Source: Allopontixanthobacter sp041552775
GTDB lineage: Bacteria > Pseudomonadota > Alphaproteobacteria > Sphingomonadales > Sphingomonadaceae
DNA: 6,320 nt
Reading direction: 5' to 3'
Assembly: GCA_041552775.1 (NCBI GenBank)
Contig: JBFEKH010000119.1
Span: 1-6,320 of the forward strand
Shown: positions 1 through 5,633 of the stretch, piece by piece
Layout of the letters: every line of letters starts with the position of its first letter
Numbering within the stretch: position 1 is the first letter of the stretch
Notes under the pieces: model-generated
What the model saw: only the letters and a program-made list of their open reading frames with translations
What the model was told of the DNA's origin: nothing
The model's database searches: none
Program-made: the position numbers and the translations under genes

Positions 1-1
1 G

Positions 2-277
2 CTGTTCGACCCCACTGACGGGCATCTGGTCAATTGCGACCTGGCCGAATATCACGTGCCGGTGCACCGCGATGTGCCTGATATGGACGTGATCCTGGTC
101 CATGAACGCGACGGGGCAGCGAGTCCCATTCAAGCCAAGGGAGTTGGCGAATTGGGGATGTGCGGAGGCGCAGGAGCGATTGCCAATGCGATCTACAACG
201 CCTGCGGTGCGCGGCTTCATGATTTCCCCATGACACCTGATAGGGTCCTCGCGGCGATGCCGGATAGCGCCAACTGA
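2..277 (+). CDS. Xanthine dehydrogenase/aldehyde oxidase large (molybdopterin-binding) subunit, C-terminal fragment
   Basis: The visible 91 residues are the C-terminal tail of a molybdenum-cofactor hydroxylase large subunit (xanthine dehydrogenase / aldehyde oxidoreductase family, XdhB/PaoC/CoxL type); the rest lies left of the window. The frame is open from base 2 and stops with TGA at 275-277. The diagnostic segment is QAKGVGELGMCGGAGAIANA. The Glu of KGVGE (codon 149-151) aligns with the family's catalytic glutamate that activates the Mo-bound water. It is followed by the usual small-residue helix AIANAIYNACG and the terminal RLHDFPMTPDRVL strand-helix. Such subunits work with FAD- and 2Fe-2S-binding partners, probably encoded upstream. 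The substrate cannot be told from this fragment. No downstream partner follows on this strand, so this is probably the last gene of its operon. The family is near certain; the subtype is open. Confidence 0.87.
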   Translation: MFDPTDGHLVNCDLAEYHVPVHRDVPDMDVILVHERDGAASPIQAKGVGELGMCGGAGAIANAIYNACGARLHDFPMTPDRVLAAMPDSAN

Positions 278-450
278 AGCACCGGCTGCGTCAGACTGGC
301 GCAGAACCAGGCCTGCAACCGCTGCTGTTTGCCATCCAGCGATATCTTCTCTGGCCAGGAAATCTCGCTGTGACGGGTGTAAAGGCGTTGTCTTGTTTGA
401 ACGCAACTATTGGCGTAAGATTATAAGGTGTGGAATCGGATTTCACATCA

Positions 451-456
451 TATAAT
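451..456 (+). promoter_or_regulatory. Candidate -10 element (TATAAT) for the mini-protein/CHAT transcription unit
   Basis: An exact TATAAT lies 59 bases before the mini-protein start, which would give a leader of roughly 50 bases. The hexamer expected 16-18 bases upstream (around 427-433, GGTGTGG) is a poor match to TTGACA, so the -35 is weak or an activator may be needed. A rival arrangement is TTGAAC at 397-402 with a TATAAG-like -10 at 422-427 (19-base spacing). Either would drive the mini-protein and, by read-through, the CHAT gene. It is based on consensus matching only. Confidence 0.35.
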
Positions 457-500
457 ACCGATACACCGGCGGGTGGGCGCCCCGTTGAAAGACCGATGAC

Positions 501-507
501 AAAGGGA
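501..507 (+). promoter_or_regulatory. Ribosome binding site of the repeat mini-protein
   Basis: AAAGGGA ends 8 bases before the ATG at 516, a good Shine-Dalgarno position. It selects 516 over the in-frame internal ATG codons at 543, 597 and 678, none of which has such a site because they lie inside the repeats. Confidence 0.55.
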
Positions 508-515
508 ATTCGACA

Positions 516-704
516 ATGGCAGGAAATGATTCAGACCGCACAATGCGCGGGAATGACGCAGATCGAACAGTCCGCGGCAACGACGCAGACCGCACAATGC
601 GTGGAAACGACGCAGATCGAACAGTGCGCGGCAATGATGCAGATCGCACGGTAACCCGCACGGCGCGCAAGCGCGTCATGCGCGGTAATGATGCGGACCG
701 GAAA
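516..704 (+). repeat. 27-bp tandem repeat array (7 units, one divergent)
   Basis: Units begin at 516, 543, 570, 597, 624, 651 (divergent) and 678. The units at 543 and 597 are the most alike (3 differences in 27 bases), whereas adjacent units differ at 6-7 positions. This suggests a 54-bp double unit was once duplicated. Differences fall almost wholly on third codon positions of the mini-protein frame; the main exception is the first base of the alternating Met/Val codon. Confidence 0.85.
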
Positions 705-707
705 TAA
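516..707 (+). CDS. Nonapeptide-repeat mini-protein, 63 residues, unknown function
   Basis: I do not recognise this as a named family. The 63 residues divide exactly into seven blocks of nine. Blocks 1-5 and 7 follow [M/V]RGNDADRT (block 1 is MAGNDSDRT, the last ends DRK). Block 6 (VTRTARKRV, bases 651-677) is divergent and strongly basic. Coding status is supported by the ribosome binding site at 501-507 and by codon choice: the repeated Gly uses GGA, GGG, GGC and GGT, Asn AAT/AAC, Asp GAT/GAC, Arg CGC/CGA/CGT/CGG, while the amino acids stay fixed. The protein is highly polar, mixes Arg and Asp, has no signal peptide, membrane segment or cysteine, and is probably disordered or forms a regular solenoid or oligomer. 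The GND within a nine-residue period recalls RTX repeats, but the RTX double Gly and large hydrophobic are absent. It lies 52 bases before the CHAT protease gene on the same strand, so co-transcription and a partner or substrate role are plausible inferences. Confidence 0.72.
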   Translation: MAGNDSDRTMRGNDADRTVRGNDADRTMRGNDADRTVRGNDADRTVTRTARKRVMRGNDADRK

Positions 708-759
708 TCTGCGGATAGCGGACATGCGCTCCGATCCCAATCTTTGGTAAGCCGGTCTT

Positions 760-3432
760 ATGGCCGGTACCAACTGGACAATTTCTTTCATCCCCATCGG
801 GGACGGGAAATATCGTGTGTCCGTCAAATCGGCGGGGCATTCCTCCTATATCTCGCGCCTGCCGCCCGATATCTCCTCGCTGTGGACCGAGCCGGAAAGT
901 CCAGCCAAGCAGACGCGTAGCTTTCGCGGGAATGTCGCAGAACTCTCCTCCGATGCGCAGTTCTTCAGTGCAGGTAATCTCGAAACGCTGAAGGACATTG
1001 GCGAGCGAATTTACGAAGGCATCTTTACCGCGGAGAACGATGATCAACTGCAACCCGATTGCGGAGCATTGTTGTATGAGGTCCAGAAGGACGAGGACTT
1101 CGAGCTACGTTTCGACCTGACTGAATCGCCGGAATTGTCCTCGATCCCGTGGGAAGCGCTCTACATCCGCAAGCTGAACCGGTTCCTTGCAGCATCGGAA
1201 AAAGCCAAGATCGTGCGCCAGATCGATGCGCGTATGACCAAGCCGAAGCCGGCAGAAAATCCGCTCAGGATCCTGGTAATCGCCGCCAATCCACGTGGCG
1301 ATCTCGATACTAGTATCGAACTTGGCAATATTTCGAAACGGATCGACGAATTGGTCGGGGGCGACCGGGAGAAATTTTCGGTTGAAACGCTGCCCAATGT
1401 CAAAAGCGGTGAATTTCGGCAGACTGTGCAGCGTTTCAAGCCGCATATCATCCATTACATCGGCCACAGCAGTTTCACTGAGGGCACCGCCTACCTTTAT
1501 TTCGAAACCGACGAGGAGGGCACGTCGGAGCGGCTGAAGGCTGAGACTTTCGCCAATATTCTGCAAAACGACCGGCCGTGGCTGGTTGTGCTCAATTCTT
1601 GCCAGAGCGGCGTGACATCCGCCGAACAGCCGATAGCCGGCGTGGCTCAGCAGTTGCTCGGCTATCTCAACATTCCGTTCGTAGTGGCTATGCAGCAGCC
1701 TGTATCGGATGATGCCGCAATTACCTTCTCGCAATCGTTCTACAATGCGCTGACTGACGGCAAATCGATTTCCGAAGCCGTCAGCCGTGGCCGCAACGAC
1801 ATCCTGACCGCCGATGATGATCTGACCAAGATCGAAGTCATCACCCCGGCACTGTATATTTCAGGGGACGCAGACCGGATCGAATTCGTGGAGGCTGTGC
1901 TGGCGGCGGACCCCAAAGATTCCGAAACCACGGATGGGAGCGAAAAATCTGGATGGCTTAGGGTGTTCGACAGCAAGGGCAAACTGATTGCTTCGCTGTC
2001 CGGCCTGGTTCTGGTTAGTACGCTGACGCTGCAGCTTACCGACAACCTTGGCAAGATCGGCACCGGTCTTGGCAATGCTGTCGGCTGGATAACCCCAGGG
2101 GAGGAAAGCGATGTTCCGGCGGCAGAAGACGCCGCCAGCCCAACACCAGACGCCAGTGAAGTCGATGTTCCTGCGGCAGAAGAGGAGGCCAGCCCCGCAT
2201 CAGACGCGGATAGAGGCGGGCAGTCCCGTGGTACAACCCAGCCCGCTTCGCCAGTTCGTCCAGGGAACAACGTCATCCCGGCTTCGCAGCCGGCCCGGAC
2301 TGATCCTGGCACACAAGTTATTGAAAATAATCCCCTTCAGAGGCGCGTCGTGCGGACCCGCCGATTGGTAACAAGTGGCGAAATTATCGGCTCTGAGACG
2401 ACTCTGGCAACGATTGCCGAGATAGATGAGGTTCCGCCACCGCCACCGCCACCGCCACCCCCTCCTGCCCCGGTAGTACTCGGAGGCGCACTAGACGGCC
2501 CCGTTTTGATTGGCGGCGGCGGACAAGGCGACCTTGTGACTATCAGTGGCGGCGGCGGGTTTGGCGCTTTCCCATTGCTGGCCGGTACGGGGTTGACCTT
2601 CGGAGATCCCGAACTCACGCCGGTTTGGGATAACACAGAGACACGCGATCTGCTCGCAGACACCCGTCCGGATCTTCTGCCCATTTTCTCTGAATATCGC
2701 GATGTTGCCGTTGTCGGTCCCAGTTTCGCGGCAATGCGAGCTGGCGGAACCGGCGAAGATGAGATCACGGACAGCGGCCATATGCCGGCACCAGCCAATT
2801 GCGCAGGCACCGTTGCAACGGTTGCCTTCGATTTCGCCAGCACAACGGTCTCCGAAGCAGATAAGGCTGCGCTTTCCAACAGTCTGTCCAGCGCAGAGAA
2901 TTGCCCTTCAACCATATTGGTCGTGCGCGGCCATGCCGACAGCGTTGGTAACGGTGAAGCAAACAAGGCGCTGTCGCTCAAGCGCAGCCTGGCGGTGGAA
3001 GAAGCAATTTCGCAAACCAAGCCCTCGATTGCCACGGCTCCGGTCCAATTGCAGGCATGGGGAGAAAATCTGCCGCAAATCGATACTGGGAACGATGTTG
3101 AGAGTGCGGCCAATCGAATGGCCCAAGTTTCGCTGGTGAACACAATCTGTTCTGGCAATAATGATATCCTGGGGTCGCTCGCAGAGGCAGATCCGCTGGG
3201 TTCGGTCAGCCAGCTCCCCGCTCTGGACAGTGATGTAAGCGGTATGGACCGGATCATTTACGTGGTCCGGCATGCCGGCACTTCAAGCCCGCAAAGCAAT
3301 TCGCAGTTGTCTGAGATCGCTAACGCTGTCGCGGCACATTATATGATTTCGCCAAGCCGCGTGTTCCCGATCAACGCTGGCCCAGACTGTCTCGAATTGA
3401 ATGAGAGCATCCGGATTGACGTGATCAACTAG
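760..3432 (+). CDS. CHAT-domain caspase-like protease with membrane segment and OmpA-like C-terminus
   Basis: Residues about 100-370 form a CHAT domain (caspase-like, clan CD). The signs are SSIPWEALY (128-136), the strand plus catalytic His in HIIHYIGHSS (His236), the strand plus nucleophile in LVVLNSCQSG (Cys281), VVAMQQPVSDDAA (308-320), SQSFYNAL with SISEAVSRGR, and the closing TPALYISGD. Residues 409-426 are a hydrophobic span preceded by Lys406/Lys408, so by the positive-inside rule CHAT is cytoplasmic and the rest periplasmic. A linker follows: an 18-residue duplication (451-486), an Arg-rich patch (528-535), 11 prolines (559-569) and Gly-rich stretches. Residues about 681-795 resemble OmpA-type peptidoglycan-binding domains (VAFDF, RGHADSVGNGEANKALSLKR, NRMAQVSLV). 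The last 60 residues (IIYVVRHAG...SIRIDVI) may be a second, reduced copy. The start is the first ATG after an in-frame stop (748-750), with a weak GGTAAG site. It is probably co-transcribed with the mini-protein. The substrate is unknown. Confidence 0.88.
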   Translation: MAGTNWTISFIPIGDGKYRVSVKSAGHSSYISRLPPDISSLWTEPESPAKQTRSFRGNVAELSSDAQFFSAGNLETLKDIGERIYEGIFTAENDDQLQPDCGALLYEVQKDEDFELRFDLTESPELSSIPWEALYIRKLNRFLAASEKAKIVRQIDARMTKPKPAENPLRILVIAANPRGDLDTSIELGNISKRIDELVGGDREKFSVETLPNVKSGEFRQTVQRFKPHIIHYIGHSSFTEGTAYLYFETDEEGTSERLKAETFANILQNDRPWLVVLNSCQSGVTSAEQPIAGVAQQLLGYLNIPFVVAMQQPVSDDAAITFSQSFYNALTDGKSISEAVSRGRNDILTADDDLTKIEVITPALYISGDADRIEFVEAVLAADPKDSETTDGSEKSGWLRVFDSKGKLIASLSGLVLVSTLTLQLTDNLGKIGTGLGNAVGWITPGEESDVPAAEDAASPTPDASEVDVPAAEEEASPASDADRGGQSRGTTQPASPVRPGNNVIPASQPARTDPGTQVIENNPLQRRVVRTRRLVTSGEIIGSETTLATIAEIDEVPPPPPPPPPPPAPVVLGGALDGPVLIGGGGQGDLVTISGGGGFGAFPLLAGTGLTFGDPELTPVWDNTETRDLLADTRPDLLPIFSEYRDVAVVGPSFAAMRAGGTGEDEITDSGHMPAPANCAGTVATVAFDFASTTVSEADKAALSNSLSSAENCPSTILVVRGHADSVGNGEANKALSLKRSLAVEEAISQTKPSIATAPVQLQAWGENLPQIDTGNDVESAANRMAQVSLVNTICSGNNDILGSLAEADPLGSVSQLPALDSDVSGMDRIIYVVRHAGTSSPQSNSQLSEIANAVAAHYMISPSRVFPINAGPDCLELNESIRIDVIN
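2110..2217 (+). repeat. 54-bp tandem duplication in the CHAT protein linker
   Basis: Two adjacent 54-base units (2110-2163 and 2164-2217) encode DVPAAEDAASPTPDASEV and DVPAAEEEASPASDADRG. They form an acidic Pro/Ala-rich spacer just after the membrane segment. The copies have drifted at both DNA and protein level, so the duplication is not very recent. It probably only sets linker length. Confidence 0.75.
2434..2466 (+). repeat. Poly-proline tract with (CCGCCA)4 microsatellite
   Basis: Eleven consecutive Pro codons occur here: four CCG-CCA pairs (2434-2457), then CCC CCT CCT. They are followed by Ala-Pro and a glycine-rich stretch (GGALDG, GGGGQG, GGGGFG). Poly-proline adopts a stiff extended helix, which would suit a rod spanning from the inner membrane towards the peptidoglycan. 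The hexamer could slip in frame, so length may vary between strains. Poly-Pro also stalls ribosomes and would need EF-P. Confidence 0.85.
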
Positions 3433-5398
3433 GCTTGAAGCCGATCCGGTTAAGCAGGGCCTGAAATCGCGGCGAGTTGCTAAGCGGTGCCAGCAATGGA
3501 TCGTTGAGCGCCTGGACCAAACCTGAATCCCCGGCAGCATAGGCACGTTCCAGCGCAGCCATCGCCGCTTCGGTCTGACCCGCTTGCGCCAGTACTGCCG
3601 CTTGCTGATAGAGCCCGTTGTCGCCGAATTCAGACCGCAGCCTGTCCATCGCCGCAGCGCCGCCTGCCCGATCACCCAACTTTGGCAAAGTCATCGCCAG
3701 GCCCTGCAACTGGCTCAGTTTGCTGCCTTCCTTGAGGAATTCTGACTTCGCCAGCGTATAATTGCCCTCGAGATAGGCCATCTGACCCAGTAGCCGGTGC
3801 AATCCGCTCATTTCGGGGTTTAGTAAAAAGGCCTGCTTTATCGCGGAGCGGGCGGCCGAATAATCACCGGCCAAAAACAGAACCGTTGCCTTGATACGAA
3901 AAGCGGCGGGGTTGAGTGGATCGAGCTTTATCGCAGCCGCGATGGCGCGCTGGGCCTCGGGCAACTTCCCGATCCGTGCCATGAAATTGGCGTAACCTTG
4001 GATTATGTCGGCGTTACCGCCTCCATAGCGGTAGGACTGCCGATAAGCCGCTTCCGCCCCGCGAGCATCCAATCTGCCATTGAGGAGAACATAGCCCAGT
4101 GCAGCGTGTCCATCGGCCATCTGCGGCGCAAGTTTTACTGCCTCGCGAGCCGAAGCGACCGCTTTGTCATATTGTACACTCAAGGGAATATCGCTCGGAT
4201 AGGAATTGGCGATTGTCGTCTGTACCCGCGACACGGCAGACCAAGCCGCGCCATAGCCGGGGTCGGCTGCGATCGCTGCCCTGAATTGACCTTCGGCTGC
4301 ACGGTCGCTGGCCTGGTCCAACGCGAGGTCGTACAAAGCTCTGCCGCGCAAATAGGCATCATATGCCGCAGCATTTGTGGTGCCGCCAGGCCGCGCCTTG
4401 CCTTCCGTATCCTCTTTTGCCATCTGCACGGCGAGGGCAGAGGCGACCCGGTCTGCAATATCGGACTGAACCGTGAAAATATCCGACAACTTGCGATCAT
4501 AGGTTTCGGACCAGTCATCCACCCCGGTCTTGGCATTGATCAACTGTGCCGACACACGCACGGTTTCACCCGAGCGCCGGACACTGCCGCCCAGCAGGTA
4601 ATTAACCCCCAGCGCGTCCGCGATTGATTTGGGGTCACCAAAGTCATCGCGAAACTTGTTCGAGGATGTCTGGGCTACCACCTGAAGGGCTTCATTCTTG
4701 GTCAGGACAGCGCGCAATTCTTCCGATAATCCGTCGGAGAAATAGGCCTGCTCCGGATCGCCGCTGAGGTTTTTGAACGGCAGGATGGCGATCCTGTCCC
4801 CTTCCGCGTCATCGCTGCTGAATTGACCCGACAGCGCCGCCCAGCCAAGCCCGGCCGCGACCAGCAGCGCACCGGCGCCAGCGAGCAACTTTGACTTCCC
4901 AAGCTTTTGCGGAACTACGAGACCCTGCGCGGCAAGTGGAACTGTAGGGTCCCTGGAAAGCATTGCCTCTCCGCCAACAAGCTGGCCGATAACATAGAGG
5001 ATGTTGCGGATCGCAGGAAAATCCGCTTGGCCATTCCAGCCTGAAATATCAATTGATTGAAACTGGCGAAAACCCAGTGGTGGCAGACTGCCATCGAGGG
5101 AGATTGGCACCAATCGGCCGCGGTCACGGCCGTTGGTTGCCTCGTCGCGGACCCAGTGAGAATCGACCGATTTCGCGCTCCACAAAACCACCACCGCATC
5201 GGCGTTGTTCAGCGCAGCCTCGGTGCTCCGAGTGAACACCGACCCGGCTTCGAGCAAGCCATCCCACCATACACGGAAGCCGGCCTCTTCGATGACGTTG
5301 ATGATCTTTCTTGCCTGATCGATCTCGGTTCGCGCATAGCTGACGAACACCTGTGCTTCGGTGCTGCGGGAGACATTTGTCGGTGAATTCTCCGTCAT
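3425..5398 (-). CDS. TIR-domain membrane protein with TolB-like and TPR domains
   Basis: The 657 residues contain four parts. A TIR domain (15-120) has AQVFVSYARTEIDQA, the GFRVWWD loop region and WSAKSVDSHWVRDE; Glu86 sits where TIR NADases carry their catalytic glutamate. A hydrophobic span (171-189) follows Lys165/168/170 and precedes acidic SSDDAEGD, predicting TIR inside and the C-terminus in the periplasm. A TolB-like domain of COG5616 type (201-325) shows IAILPFKNLSGDPEQAYFSD, GLSEEL, LGVNYLLGGSVRRSG, VRVSAQLINA and SETYDRKLSDIF. TPR helices run from about 342 to 625, clearest at 463-494, 497-528, 531-560 and 596-624. The TolB-like/TPR part is usually joined to adenylate cyclase or winged-helix domains, so it looks like a sensor or scaffold with exchangeable output domains. 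NAD cleavage is a family inference; some TIRs are only adaptors. ATG at 5396-5398 has no clear ribosome binding site. The stop lies inside the CHAT gene's end. Confidence 0.9.
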   Translation of the reverse strand: MTENSPTNVSRSTEAQVFVSYARTEIDQARKIINVIEEAGFRVWWDGLLEAGSVFTRSTEAALNNADAVVVLWSAKSVDSHWVRDEATNGRDRGRLVPISLDGSLPPLGFRQFQSIDISGWNGQADFPAIRNILYVIGQLVGGEAMLSRDPTVPLAAQGLVVPQKLGKSKLLAGAGALLVAAGLGWAALSGQFSSDDAEGDRIAILPFKNLSGDPEQAYFSDGLSEELRAVLTKNEALQVVAQTSSNKFRDDFGDPKSIADALGVNYLLGGSVRRSGETVRVSAQLINAKTGVDDWSETYDRKLSDIFTVQSDIADRVASALAVQMAKEDTEGKARPGGTTNAAAYDAYLRGRALYDLALDQASDRAAEGQFRAAIAADPGYGAAWSAVSRVQTTIANSYPSDIPLSVQYDKAVASAREAVKLAPQMADGHAALGYVLLNGRLDARGAEAAYRQSYRYGGGNADIIQGYANFMARIGKLPEAQRAIAAAIKLDPLNPAAFRIKATVLFLAGDYSAARSAIKQAFLLNPEMSGLHRLLGQMAYLEGNYTLAKSEFLKEGSKLSQLQGLAMTLPKLGDRAGGAAAMDRLRSEFGDNGLYQQAAVLAQAGQTEAAMAALERAYAAGDSGLVQALNDPLLAPLSNSPRFQALLNRIGFKPS

Positions 5399-5633
5399 AA
5401 GCCAATGAATAGGCAGATTACCCGACTATCGACAAGATGAAACGGATTGCCGAGAGGTCCTGTGTTCAGCCAAGTCTGACCGTGCAGCCAAAAATAGCCA
5501 GTTCGTCACGCGGAAATACGAACCAACACTAGCAATCCGCAGGCTTAATTTCGTCTCATTAAAGGGTGGTAGGATGCTGCTGCTGCCAAATCTCCGGCAG
5601 TTTATAATTGAATAGCGGCGAACCGGGGATGGC
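5399..5633. other. Intergenic region between the TIR gene and the fructokinase gene
   Basis: This 235-base gap lies upstream of the TIR gene and downstream of the fructokinase, both on the minus strand. I see no supported coding sequence. It is more AT-rich than the genes around 5515-5570, as expected of a leader or promoter region. An 18-base inverted repeat at 5583-5600 (CTGCC/GGCAG, 8-base loop) is not followed by a T-run on the minus strand, so no fructokinase terminator is clear. Read-through from the kinase gene into the TIR gene cannot be excluded. Confidence 0.5.
5406..5435 (-). promoter_or_regulatory. Weak candidate promoter for the TIR gene, possibly leaderless
   Basis: On the minus strand TTGTCG (5430-5435) and TATTCA (5406-5411) are separated by 18 bases. 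They match the -35 and -10 consensus at 4/6 and 3/6. The -10 ends 7 bases before the ATG, so transcription would begin about at the start codon. This fits the missing Shine-Dalgarno sequence, but the match is weak enough to be chance. Confidence 0.2.

Larger units (their letters stand above)
278..515. other. Intergenic region upstream of the repeat mini-protein
   Basis: This 238-base gap separates the molybdo-enzyme gene from the repeat mini-protein. I see no convincing coding frame; short open frames from about 430 lack supporting signals. Its second half is locally AT-rich (about 391-460) compared with the flanking genes, as expected of a promoter region, and holds a perfect TATAAT and a second TATAAG-like stretch at 422-427. 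A weak 5-bp hairpin just after the upstream stop lacks a T-run. Confidence 0.5.

Noticed and set aside
286..304. Hairpin CTGCG-(9)-CGCAG just after the molybdo-enzyme stop as a terminator.
   Set aside because: The stem is only 5 bp, the loop is 9 bases and no T-run follows, so it is not distinguishable from chance.
430..654. Alternative open frames across the 27-bp repeats on both strands (for example a TQIEQ-type frame on + and a TVRSASLPR-type frame on -).
   Set aside because: A repeat unit divisible by three keeps all frames open if one unit is open. The variation between units is synonymous only in the frame starting at 516, and these frames lack ribosome binding sites.
516..704. CRISPR array.
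   Set aside because: The repeats are directly adjacent with no unique spacers, imperfect, and codon-structured; no cas genes are present.
1105..1734. Minus-strand open frame of 209 codons opposite the CHAT domain.
   Set aside because: The plus strand here encodes the conserved CHAT catalytic motifs; the antisense product shows no family features.
2337..3257. Long minus-strand open frame (306 codons) inside the CHAT gene.
   Set aside because: It is antisense to well-recognised OmpA-like coding sequence, and its product is low-complexity Ser/Gly/Pro with no recognisable motif. It is a shadow frame.
3998..4627. Plus-strand open frame of 209 codons opposite the TPR region.
   Set aside because: It is antisense to clear TPR and TolB-like coding sequence and shows no motif of its own.
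3425..5398. Calling the minus-strand protein a TolB component of the Tol-Pal system.
   Set aside because: Only the COG5616-type TolB-like N-terminal module is present. There is no beta-propeller and no tol or pal neighbour, and the TIR and TPR parts indicate a different role.
5583..5600. Hairpin CTGCC-(8)-GGCAG as terminator of the fructokinase gene.
   Set aside because: It has a 5-bp stem, and on the minus strand it is followed by GC-rich CAG triplets rather than T residues. The T-rich side lies on the plus strand, where no gene ends.
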